NCBI RefSeq assembly: GCF_000143415.4
Contig: NW_003314281.1
Coordinates: 670,833 to 734,832 of the forward strand
Direction: 5' to 3'
Length of the DNA stretch: 64,000 nt
Origin: Selaginella moellendorffii
Lineage: Eukaryota; Streptophyta; Lycopodiopsida; Selaginellales; Selaginellaceae
The position numbers and the translations under genes were made by a program. How positions within the stretch are numbered: position 1 is the stretch's first letter; each line of letters opens with the position of its first letter. This document shows, one piece after another, positions 33,109-42,293 of this stretch. The notes under the pieces were generated by a model. That model did not search any database and had not been told where the DNA came from. It was given only the letters and a program-made list of their open reading frames with translations.

Positions 33109-35052
33109 ATGAGCAATGGCTCCTCGACGATCGCCGCGCTGCTCCGGGAATGTGGGAGTTCACGCGATCTAGCTCGTGGCAGGCAGCTCCACAGCCAGAT
33201 TCTCAGCGCTGGCTACCGCTCGACGGTACTGGAGAATTCGCTCGTGAGGATGTATGGAGATTGCGGGAGCCTGGACGAGGCAGTGGATGCGTTCTCCAGG
33301 ATTTCTTCACGCAATGTCTTCTCCTGGAACATCCTTCTCTCGGCATTTGCGCAGCGAGGGCATCTGGATCTCGCGAGGGCGGTGCTGGAGATCTTCCCCG
33401 AATTTGACACGGTGAGCCACAATATCTTACTCGCTGCTTATGCTCGATCCTGCGCTATACCAGCGGCGAGAGATCTCTTCCAGCGAATGCCCGACAGAGA
33501 TCTTGTATCGTGGAACACTCTTCTCGCAGGCCTTGCCTCGAATGGCTACTACATTGACGCGAAGAACACGTTTGATACAATGCCGCGGAGAAACCTTCTC
33601 TCCTGGAACTCCATGCTCGCTACTGGCGATGGAGAGCAGCAACAGCTAGAAGATCTGGAAGAGCTCTTCGAAAAACTTCCACAGCGATGTATTGTCTCGT
33701 GGACGGAGATGGTGAGCGCTTATGCCCAGCACGGGCACTTCCAGAGTTCGTGGAGCTTGTTCTTGGCGATGCCCGAGCGTAGCATCGTGTCTCTCAACTC
33801 GGCCATGCAAGCCTTCGACCGCGAAGAAACCGTGGCGACCATTTTCGAGAAGATGCCCGAGAGGAACTTGGTCTCTTTCAATCTGAGGCTCGGTGCCACT
33901 GCAGACGGTGTCCAAGCGATGGAGCTACTCGATTTCATGCCCGAGAGGAACATCGCGTCCTGGACGTCGGTTCTAGCGGTCTTCTCCAAGAACAGTGACC
34001 ACCTCCAAACTTTAGAGCCTGCCGAGCGGATCTTCTCCAGAATGCCGCAGTGGGATGGCTTGTCGTGCAATGCCATGGCTCGTCTCTACTCGGAAGCTGA
34101 CGACTTGCCCTCCACCGCTAAGATCTTTCACACCAATCTACGAAGGGACGCGGTTTCCTGGAACACTTTGATCACGAGTTACGGCCGAAGAGGTGATGTC
34201 ACGAGTGCCAGAGAAGTTTTCCACCGGATGCCTCTTCACACACTGGCTTGCTCCACGGCGATGCTGGTGGCCATTTCTCGAAGTGGTGACGATAGCTCTG
34301 CTCGGGACTGGTTCGAGAGCATGCCTTTCCACGACATCGTTTCCTGGAACGCTATGATCTTCGCTGCAGCTGGAAAGAAGGAAAGTTTCGTGCTGTTTAG
34401 AAGAATGCAGCTAGAAGGAACCAGACCAACTTACGTGACTTACGCCACCATGATAGATTCCTGTGCCGAAGCCGCGGCTCTCGGAGATGGACGGGCGATC
34501 CACGAAAGGATACTCCAGCTCGGGTACTTTCCGGGAATTCTTGTCATCGGTAACTCACTGATCAACTTCTACAGTAGCTGTGGAGCAGTCGAGGAAGCAC
34601 TTGATGTGTTCCAAAGCATGCGGAGAAGAGACTTGATAACTTGGAGCACCATAGTGTCTGGATACGCTTGGAACGGGCTCGGCGAGAGATCGGCTCAACT
34701 CTTCCAGTTTATGTTGCTCGAAGGCTTGGATCCAAGCTCGGTCACTCTAGTGAACGTTCTCACTTCGTGCAGCCATGGAGGTCTGTTGGACTTTGGAAGA
34801 CGCTTGTTCGTGTTCGTGACCGCAGAAGTACCTGGATTTCCTGTCTGCCGAGAGCACTATGACTGCCTGGTCGATCTTCTCGGTCGATCTGGAAGGCTGG
34901 AGGAGGCTCTGGAGTTGATGGAGAGCATGCCATTCGAGCCTACTGCGCTGGGACGGATGAGCTTTGCTGCTTCGTGCAGGAAACAACACTTGGAAGGTGA
35001 TTTGAATTTACTCTACGAAGACACTAACTACATGGCTCTAAAGGGTGCCTAG
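33109..35052 (+). CDS. Pentatricopeptide repeat protein, intronless
   Basis: A 647-residue PLS-type PPR protein, probably in mitochondria or plastids. It opens MSNGSSTIAALLRECGSS, then RGRQLHSQILSAGYRS and NSLVRMYGDCGSLDEA, the usual beginning of PLS arrays. Repeats continue as FQRMPDRDLVSWNTLLAGL and similar. An E-like region (CLVDLLGRSGRLEEALELME) precedes the end, and the frame stops shortly afterwards without a DYW domain. The ATG at 33109 is the first in frame. The 5' leader must overlap or abut that of the CHERP-like gene, and the stop codon overlaps that of the LON-domain gene. Confidence 0.9.
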   Translation: MSNGSSTIAALLRECGSSRDLARGRQLHSQILSAGYRSTVLENSLVRMYGDCGSLDEAVDAFSRISSRNVFSWNILLSAFAQRGHLDLARAVLEIFPEFDTVSHNILLAAYARSCAIPAARDLFQRMPDRDLVSWNTLLAGLASNGYYIDAKNTFDTMPRRNLLSWNSMLATGDGEQQQLEDLEELFEKLPQRCIVSWTEMVSAYAQHGHFQSSWSLFLAMPERSIVSLNSAMQAFDREETVATIFEKMPERNLVSFNLRLGATADGVQAMELLDFMPERNIASWTSVLAVFSKNSDHLQTLEPAERIFSRMPQWDGLSCNAMARLYSEADDLPSTAKIFHTNLRRDAVSWNTLITSYGRRGDVTSAREVFHRMPLHTLACSTAMLVAISRSGDDSSARDWFESMPFHDIVSWNAMIFAAAGKKESFVLFRRMQLEGTRPTYVTYATMIDSCAEAAALGDGRAIHERILQLGYFPGILVIGNSLINFYSSCGAVEEALDVFQSMRRRDLITWSTIVSGYAWNGLGERSAQLFQFMLLEGLDPSSVTLVNVLTSCSHGGLLDFGRRLFVFVTAEVPGFPVCREHYDCLVDLLGRSGRLEEALELMESMPFEPTALGRMSFAASCRKQHLEGDLNLLYEDTNYMALKGA

Positions 35053-36292
35053 AGTTGCAAGGACTGGATTGCTACCTTTGCTGCGACGGATGATCGGCTG
35101 TGCTGCGCATACTCCATGGACGAGGTTAATCTTTCAAGCGTATCCGTGGAATCCATGGCGACGAGCCTCCGTTCCAGCAGCTGCCTCAACTCGCCAGCAT
35201 TTGCACCTGAAGAGAACCACAAAGTTAGAACCCGTGCAAGACCAGGCTACTATACCACTAATTGGTTGCAAAGCTGCGAAAGATAGCCGTTCTTCACGAT
35301 TTGGAACGAAATAGCTGAGGTTCTCACCGAAGTTGGCCCTCTCAGCCCACTCCAATGCTCTTTGCAACGGAGTTTGCAAGAGCTCATCTTTGGAAGTCTG
35401 CAAAAGAAATGCCTCTAGACTCGAAGCACAGAGAAGAAGAGCACAGCTTACCTTGAGCTTGATTTGGAGCTGCTGGACGTCAGACAATGTTTTCTTCAAG
35501 CTCTCAACCGAGGATTGTATCCGGTCTGCGTCCTTCGGCGTCTCATCTTTCACGGGAACGACGACACCCTTGAGAAATGGTTCCATCTGCAAGCTGGAAA
35601 ATAGACCAATCGGTCGAATGAGGATCACAGTCGAAAAATCTACCTGGGACAAAGAGATCAGCCTCACTCGTCCAATTCCCCGTATCGTGACTAGAGCTCC
35701 AACTTCCAAGCGCTTCACCTGTGTGTTCAAACGATGAAAGACTTAGTAGCTACAGTGTCGGCAACTTACGTGCAGGATGTGGCTCAAGCAACCATATCTA
35801 AAAGCATACTCGTTCGCTGATCGTCCAGTTCTCTCAATCACAACATGGACGAAAAGATTGTGGCACTTTCGCAAAGCCTGCAAGGAAATAGAACAGTGAA
35901 CGAAACAATCGCGAGAAGAGAACGATTTTACCTCTTCCAGAAGTGCTAGAAATCTCGCCTCGTACAAATGCAAAGTCTTTGTAGACGAAGGAACCAAAAC
36001 CTGGAAAGAAAACCGTGAGTTCTCGATTGAGACTCACTTAGAGAGCATACCTCCGCGGCCTTGAAAGGAAGGCACGGGAGTTCCACAGCAGCTGCCTCTG
36101 GAAGCTCAAGAAGCTCTGGTAAGAAGAGAAGTGGCAAAATATTTCTTCACACTCACCATCGATTGCCGCTTCTGCGCAGCACTGAATCGAGCGCGACAGC
36201 ATTGGCGGCCGCATTCTAGATCTGAGGCCACTCGAAGCTCCAAACGCGCACCACGGCACGTTTCCAGGGAAGAATCCACACGAGACAGCCAT
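35049..36292 (-). CDS. Plastid LON N-terminal-domain protein
   Basis: Resembles plant proteins (At1g19740/At1g75460 type) that have the substrate-binding LON domain without the ATPase and protease parts. About eight short exons are inferred. Key segments in order are LPCLPFKAAE, VLVPSSTKTLHLYEARFLAL, FRYGCLSHI, VKRLEVGALVTIRGIGRVRL, MEPFLKGVVVPV, LERLTSSMEYAQHSRSS and AAKVAIQSLQL. The PLPLFPLP-like opening and the YEPRYL-like segment are LON-domain marks. The N-terminus MAVSCGFFPGNVPW is followed by basic, Ser-containing sequence like a plastid transit peptide. Exact role unknown; the family is suggested to bind plastid substrates. The stop overlaps the PPR stop. Confidence 0.85.
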
Positions 36293-36366
36293 AGCCAAAA
36301 TCTAGCACAGCTTAAATCGCCAAGAACCCTAAGAAAAACTTAAAGATTGCTAGGGTTTTTGGAGGG

Positions 36367-37887
36367 ATGGAAGGAGAGCCTCCATGGGCGCCACCGCCAT
36401 TGATCGCAATCCCGATGAGTACATCGAGCAAGCGCTTCTCCGGGTTTCGATCCCTGAGTAGCAGGCTAAAGGAAGATCTGGGCGCCGTCGTCGATGCCTC
36501 TCCAAAGATCGAGGAAGAGCACAAGAAGGAAAATTCCGGCGATCTCGAAGAAGGAGAGCTGCCGTGCGACGTTGGAGACAATCGCGACGAGCCAGGTACT
36601 GTGGTAGTGCTAGAAGCAGCGGCCGAGAAGACAATCATTCCGCCGGAACAGCCACTAGGTCTCATCGCGAAGGCAGGCTATCATTCTTTCACTGCAGAGC
36701 ATCTGGATCGGCAAAAGTCTGTAGAAGAGATGGAGCTCATGGATCGAAAGGAAGCTTTGCTAGCAAAAGTGGAAGAAGAAGCACACAACAAAAAGAGGAA
36801 AAAGGATGATCCGGAAGAGCAGGGACAGGAAAAGAAGAAGAAAAAGAGAGGTCTTTCCGACGAAGGCAAGAAAAGGAAGAAGGCCCGAGGGAAGATCAAG
36901 CGTGCCGAGAAGGAACGAGCAATGGGGGTGGCGAGGCGGCGGCCAGTCTACACGCAAGTCGAGAGGCCTCCAAAGCCGCGGCTGTTGTGCAGATACTTCA
37001 TGAAGGGGCGGTGCTCCAAAGGCAAGAGCTGTACGTTCTCTCACGAGGAAGTCCCCGACACGAAGCTCTACCTCTGCAAGTACTTCCTCACGCGCTGCTG
37101 CCTCAAGGGTGACGAATGCCCATTCTCTCACGACACGGCCAAGTTCCCGTGCAAGTTTTTCATCTCCCTGGGCTTTTGCAAGGATGGCGAGAGGTGTAAG
37201 TTCTCTCACGCGTCGGTCAGCAAGGAGGAGCGCGAGAAGATCATACAGCGGTTGGAGATCGAGAAGAAGCAAAAGCTGGAGGAGAAGAAGCAGACGCTAG
37301 AGGAGAAGAAGCAAAAGCTGGAAAGTGCTGGTGGTGGTGATGGTGGCGACGAGGAAATGGTCGAAGAACAAGCCAAGAACTCGAGCAGCAGTCCCGACTA
37401 CTATGATCCGGACTGGGAGGATTACTCCGCGACGCCGATGGACGAGGACAACTTCCTCTCCCGAGCCGCGAGGCAGGCAGCGCTGGAGCACATTGATCGG
37501 GAGGACGAGGCGAGCTACGATCCAGCTCCTGGAGAGTGGTGGAAGAACAATCGCTATAGCGCGTCGCCACCCAGAGAGGATAGTTTCTTAGCGAGGCAGG
37601 CAGCGGCACTCCAGGAAAATGGGAGAGAGGATGAAAGAACCAAGATCATCAGCTCTCCGGATCCAGGACAAGACAATCCCAGCAGCTCCACTGCTCCAGC
37701 AGTCTTGGCCGACGACGGAGAAGACGATCTTCTCGTCAAAATCGCGAGACAAGCAGCAATCGAGCAGTGTAACAGTATGGTTTCGTTCGCAGCTCCTCCC
37801 AGATCAAGCTGCTCGACGTCCGGCTCAAGCATCATGGATCAACTCCAGCAATCGGTCCGTGAATCTGGGATTGGGATTTTTTTCTGA
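36367..37887 (+). CDS. CCCH-type zinc-finger protein (AtC3H65-like)
   Basis: A single-exon frame of 506 residues. The N-terminal half is acidic, then very lysine-rich (EKKKKKRGLSDEGKKRKKAR), suggesting a nuclear localisation signal. Three tandem CCCH fingers lie near residues 215-280: CRYFMKGRCSKGKSCTFSH, CKYFLTRCCLKGDECPFSH and CKFFISLGFCKDGERCKFSH. The first two have C-X7-C-X5-C-X3-H spacing and the third C-X8-C-X5-C-X3-H. A Glu/Lys coiled-coil-like segment follows. The tail repeats FL(S/A)R(A)ARQAA-type motifs three times. The arrangement matches plant homologues of animal ZC3H4/ZC3H6, RNA-binding proteins. The start is about 74 bp from that of the divergent LON-domain gene. Confidence 0.9.
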   Translation: MEGEPPWAPPPLIAIPMSTSSKRFSGFRSLSSRLKEDLGAVVDASPKIEEEHKKENSGDLEEGELPCDVGDNRDEPGTVVVLEAAAEKTIIPPEQPLGLIAKAGYHSFTAEHLDRQKSVEEMELMDRKEALLAKVEEEAHNKKRKKDDPEEQGQEKKKKKRGLSDEGKKRKKARGKIKRAEKERAMGVARRRPVYTQVERPPKPRLLCRYFMKGRCSKGKSCTFSHEEVPDTKLYLCKYFLTRCCLKGDECPFSHDTAKFPCKFFISLGFCKDGERCKFSHASVSKEEREKIIQRLEIEKKQKLEEKKQTLEEKKQKLESAGGGDGGDEEMVEEQAKNSSSSPDYYDPDWEDYSATPMDEDNFLSRAARQAALEHIDREDEASYDPAPGEWWKNNRYSASPPREDSFLARQAAALQENGREDERTKIISSPDPGQDNPSSSTAPAVLADDGEDDLLVKIARQAAIEQCNSMVSFAAPPRSSCSTSGSSIMDQLQQSVRESGIGIFF

Positions 37888-38262
37888 TTAAAAAAAGGAG
37901 AGCTTTTTTGTTGGAGATCACATCGTACGCACAAGCAAATGCGCCAAGCATGATCACGACGTAGTGGGGATTTCTTTTGGAATTTTTACCGGCATCTTAT
38001 CCTTGTCACATATTCTACGAGGGATATGCTCACATTCTCGGCCTTACACGCCAGCTGGACGGTCCAGATTCGTCGTGGCTTGGTTGTCCTTGGCACGCTA
38101 AAGTAGAGCTCTAGAGCGATGGAGATGAGACCTCTCCCACCTCCACGCAATGCGCCTGGAGAGAATAGTCTCCACCGTGCACGCCTGGAATTTAAGGAGT
38201 GGTGTCGAAGAAATCCTCGCTTTGATCACGAATTGAATGAGCTCGAGCGTTAGAATTCCAGA
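37888..38262. other. Intergenic: C3H 3' end and phosphatase promoter
   Basis: No gene is seen in these 375 bp; they should include the C3H 3' end and the phosphatase promoter and leader. Confidence 0.5.
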
Positions 38263-40021
38263 ATGGATCGCGACGAGGAAGTGGCGCTCCTGGGAAGAAC
38301 CGACTCGAGCAAGGTGAGGCTGGATCATCAAGAGATCTATCTTTCTCGCTTCGATCTCATCCCTCTTCTTTCGCTCCACTTTGTTTTAGCTCAAATCTCG
38401 GGTCAAGCTCGCTGCTACTGGGTGTGCTCTTGGGATTTTTGCCGTCCTCGCCACCGTGTGGTTCCTCGATCTTGGTGGGTTCTTCCAATTCGACGCCGCT
38501 CGATGGGTGGAGATAACAGAGGATCCCATCGTCTCGCCGGTGGATCGGCGAGCTCCAGTGAATTTCCTGGCGCTGGGCGATTGGGGACGACATGGATTGT
38601 ATAACCAGAGCTTGGTTGCTTCCCAGGTCGGTGTTCTTTGTGACTCTTCTCTCCTTTTCTCAAGTTTTCGTGTGCATTGCTCTTCCAGATGGGAAAGATC
38701 GGCGGTGCGCTCGAGATAAACTTCGTGGTCTCGGTGGGAGATAATTTCTATAAGAATGGACTGACTGGAGTGGATGACATCGCATTTGATGAATCCTTCT
38801 CTCGAATCTATACTGCTCCAGCGCTCCAGAAACCATGGCACGCAGGTATGATATACAAATCTTTGATCAAGACTATCGATCTAATTATCTCTTTTCCTTG
38901 TGCTGGCAGTCTTGGGCAACCATGACTACCACGGAGACGTGTTCTCCCAGCTAGATCCACGGCTTGGTTTACGCGATTGGAGATGGCACTGCGTGAGAGA
39001 CGCACAACTTATCTTTGATTTGAGCCCATCTCTTTTCCGAGGTTTGTTTCGCCATAGCCATGCCTAGTAACCATGGTTTTACATGGTTTCTTTAGTTTGC
39101 GTGCTTTGAAAGCTTGCTAGATTTTTCCCACCTTTGCGTGCCTCCAAATCTAGAACTTTCTAACCGCCGCGCTTACTCTTCTACAGGAGACGTAGACTCG
39201 CGCGTTTCTACAGTAGAGCTCTTCTTCGTTGACACAGTTCCATTCATTGACCAGTATTGGGCGCCAAACCAGAAGCACGACTTTGACTGGAGGGATATCC
39301 TTCCTCGCCATCGCCATTTGCAGCAAAAGCTCGAGGTATATGCGCTCCATATCATTCACACTATCAATGTTTCACATTGGTTCTTCCAGAATTTGACAAG
39401 TGCTTTGAATGCTTCCACCGCGTCTTGGAAGATTGTGGTTGGCCACCACACTATAAGAAGCTATGGAGCCCACGGGGATAGCGTTGAGCTAGTGAGGCAA
39501 CTCCTTCCCATTCTCGAGGTAAATAATATATTTCTAAGCCTTGTGTCGCAAATCATACAGTGCATTTAGATTCTTTCCGTGACTTGTTTTATGTTCTGCA
39601 ATAATCTTTAAAACGAAGCCGCGTGTGCCTGTGATCAGTTCTAACCCATTGCTGCGCTGAAACAGGGAAACAACGTGGACGTTTACGTCAATGGGCACGA
39701 CCACTGCCTTGAACACGTCAAGAGAGACGACAGGTATCCTTAAGTTTGATTTGATTGTATTTGTAGTTGATTCATCCATCCTGACAATTCCACTCAACTC
39801 TTTCTATGGTTTTGATTTTGCACAGTCCAATCCATTTTATAACCAGCGGTGGAGGCTCCAAGGCCTGGAAAGGAATCTCGCCACCACAAAACTCGAATGG
39901 CTTGCAGTTCTATTACGACGGGCAAGGATTTGTGTCCTTCTCAGTCGCAGAGTCGTGGTTACAGATTGTTTACTACAACATTTACGGGGAAGCTGTTCAC
40001 AAAGTTCGGCTCACAAAATAA
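38263..40021 (+). CDS. Membrane-anchored purple acid phosphatase (PAP3/8/17 type)
   Basis: A binuclear metal phosphatase of the small (about 35 kDa) plant PAP group. Eight or so exons are inferred. All five metal-site motifs are present in order: LGDWGRHG, VGDNFY, LGNHDYHGD, VVGHH and NGHDH. It should therefore be catalytically competent. Unusually, the N-terminus is not a cleavable signal. MDRDEEVALLGRTDSSK is followed by LKSRVKLAATGCALGIFAVL and ATVWFLD, that is, a short acidic cytosolic tail, basic residues and one membrane segment. EEVALL fits the acidic dileucine sorting pattern used for vacuolar delivery. The predicted topology is type II with the enzyme in the lumen. Confidence 0.9.
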
Positions 40022-40078
40022 CATGTATATTGTTTTCTGTATAATTGAAAAAGATGAATACTTCACTTCAAGATCTGA

Positions 40079-41216
40079 CTAATGACAGTTGCTGGGACGC
40101 TTGAATCCCACGCCTTGCAATCTGCTCTCATAAGGTGTCATCGACTTGAACAGCTTCCAGTCTTCAAGTACCTGCTTCTGTCCCGCCAACTTTTTTGTAA
40201 GTCCGACGCAGCAAGTTGCATGGTTGGTGCAAACCTTTTCTAGATCCGAGCTCACCGTGCAGAAGCCACCGAAATAGACGGTAGGCATGAAGTTGAAGCT
40301 GAGATCAAGGTCTTTGAACTGCTGGGTCTTCTTGAGCTCGTAAAACACGTCTTGATCGTGAAGCCCAGGATGGAACCGGTGCATTTGCAGCCACAGATCA
40401 AACAGCCTCCTGGTGCGATTGCTTGCGACAACGTGAAGGAACCCGGTGTTTTGCAAGTTTGCGATATCTGACGAGTTGTTGTTGAAGACTTCGCAAGCCG
40501 ACTCAAAATCTGCGTGCTTGGAGAAGTGACGAAATGGAGGCCGGAACCAAACAATGTCGATATCCTGTCCAGAATTGGACCTCATAGATAACATGTCTAA
40601 GGAACAAATTCACCCAACTTACAGTGAAAATGAAGTTGAAATCGTACTGTAAAACGAGGGCGAGAAGGTAAGTCTTGAGATTTACCAATTTGAGGTAATC
40701 TGGAGCCATGGAGACTTGCTCCGCGGAGAAATTTACACCGGGCTTGAATCTAAACTGGAAGCAATGGACCTTCCCAGCGTGGATGCATTTCTCGTATGCA
40801 AAGCTATCCACAGCCACAATCACCATATGCTTGAGCAAATAGCTTATTCCTTCTCCCAGATCAAAGCTCTCCAAGAACGTATCGAACATTCCTCCTGGAT
40901 CACACCACGCCTTGTTGAGCAGCCCGATCAAGACGGTCTTCTGGTCATCAAGAGCCGCAACTTCAAGAACTTTCTTAAATCCCTGGAGATCACTGTTTGT
41001 CTGGAAGAACAAGAATTAGAGAAGTGTGTATATCCAAAAGATAAATATCACCATAGCTGTGAAGTTTCCAACAGGCTCTCCAAGTTTAACAAGGATTGGT
41101 CTTCCTTTTGATGCTTTATACCTGATTGTCACTAACGAGATCGCACAAAGTGTCAGACCAAGCAAGGGAAATCCATAGGAACAGCTCCTCGTTCTCATTT
41201 TCAATCTCATTCCCAT
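40079..41216 (-). CDS. Nucleotide-diphospho-sugar transferase, GT77-like (At4g15970 type)
   Basis: A predicted Golgi type II glycosyltransferase. Three inferred exons start at ATG 41216. The N-terminus MGMRLKMRTRSCSYGFPLLG runs into one hydrophobic segment (LGLTLCAISLVTI), a likely signal anchor. The second exon carries KKVLEVAALDDQKTVLIGLL and a FLESFDLG segment. The DxD metal- and sugar-nucleotide-binding site is in FTDIDIVWFRPPF at the junction of exons 2 and 3. Then come NTGFLHVVASNRTRRLFDLW and HDQDVF, typical of the DUF/PF03407 family that includes extensin arabinosyltransferases. The donor and acceptor are unknown. Convergent with the phosphatase gene, with 57 bp between the stops. Confidence 0.88.
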
Positions 41217-41289
41217 CTCCTCTAGCTAGGTTAGCTGATTCATTAAACAAAGTAGCTAACCAACCATGGAAAAAATTGGCTGATTTTTT

Positions 41290-41505
41290 TCATGATAATA
41301 GTGACACGGAATCAGAATACAACCAGTAGTGTGTGACAGACTTTGGTGGTATCCACACAACCACAGTCGGAGACTCGGCCATGCTTGGAAGCTGCACGAA
41401 GTCTTCACTGGCCGAGCTTCGAAACACCGATGCTGGAAAGCCTTGGACGCTGGGAACGCAAGTTGCGGCCACTAGACTGTCTGTGAACTTCTCCGGAAGT
41501 GTTTA
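41290..41505 (-). pseudogene. 3' fragment of a GH30 glycosidase gene
   Basis: A truncated copy of the last exon of the GH30 gene at 45956. FPASVFRSSASEDFVQLPS and VVVWIPPKSVT are nearly identical between the two. Compared with the full gene, about 85 bp is missing between GGGAACGCA and TTGCGGCCACTAGAC, and there is a short deletion near the end. No other GH30 exons are nearby, so it is non-functional. Confidence 0.85.
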
Positions 41506-41781
41506 ACATCTAAAGTTCGCACAAGAAAAAGACAAACTTTGATTTGTTTATTTTGTGTCTATAATATCTATTTTTATCTCTTTGCAATTTGAACTTTTAC
41601 ATCATTGGTTTTAGTGTAATGTCAATATTGTTTGTCACTTTCTAACATGGGACAAGAACTATGTAAAACTTCTTAGAGTTTATAACAGCTAAAGGTTTGC
41701 TTAAAAGCAAACAATATAAAAAAAAATCCTTTTAACACTAATAAAGATTAAAGGCAGTTTATTTATAAACTATAGACAAAC

Positions 41782-42293
41782 TTAACAATAATTTACTTTA
41801 TAACGCAAGCTATCATATTCAAGCCAAGCTCTAACAACAAACTGTGTAGGTTGTGAAAATTTATAAGGTTCATCAGTTTCTGGAGGTGCAATTTCTACCC
41901 ACTCAACAAACCAAGGTGCCTCACCTCCCCAATTATCATGAGACAATTCCATTTTACAAATATGATCATATTCACCTAGACAAGGAGCTGATAATCCCCC
42001 AAAAACATCAGTATGACATCTTTCAAAATCGTTATAATTTTTATGGTCTAAATTGCGAAACATTAATGTTTGTCCCTGTGAAGTAAAAAATACAGCATTC
42101 ACATTTGCATCTGTGCCAGCATGGTCAACACATCCAGTCTTGATGGTCACTGTATATTGGCACTGAAAAACTCAAAAAAAATCAGTATACTAGAAATAAA
42201 TCAACCTTTTACCTGAGCATTAGCATCATGCAACAGAAAAATGAGAAGAAAGAAGAGGGGAGGAAGAACACAAGACCACAAATGTCTTCCCAT
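41782..42293 (-). CDS. Secreted PLAT/LH2-domain protein
   Basis: Two inferred exons (42293-42213 and 42162-41782) join to 153 residues. The first encodes a clear signal peptide, MGRHLWSCVLPPLFFLLIFL then LHDANA. The second is a single PLAT domain: CQYTVTIKTGCVDHAGTDAN, FERCHTDVFGG, CKMELSHDNWGGEAPWFVEW. Plant PLAT-only proteins (PLAT-plant-stress/ATS3 type) are extracellular or ER proteins linked to stress and reproduction; the domain binds lipids or partner proteins. The codons are markedly AT-rich compared with all neighbours, and the gene sits in a repeat-rich island. That may reflect local mutation bias or recent arrival. It looks intact. Confidence 0.88.
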
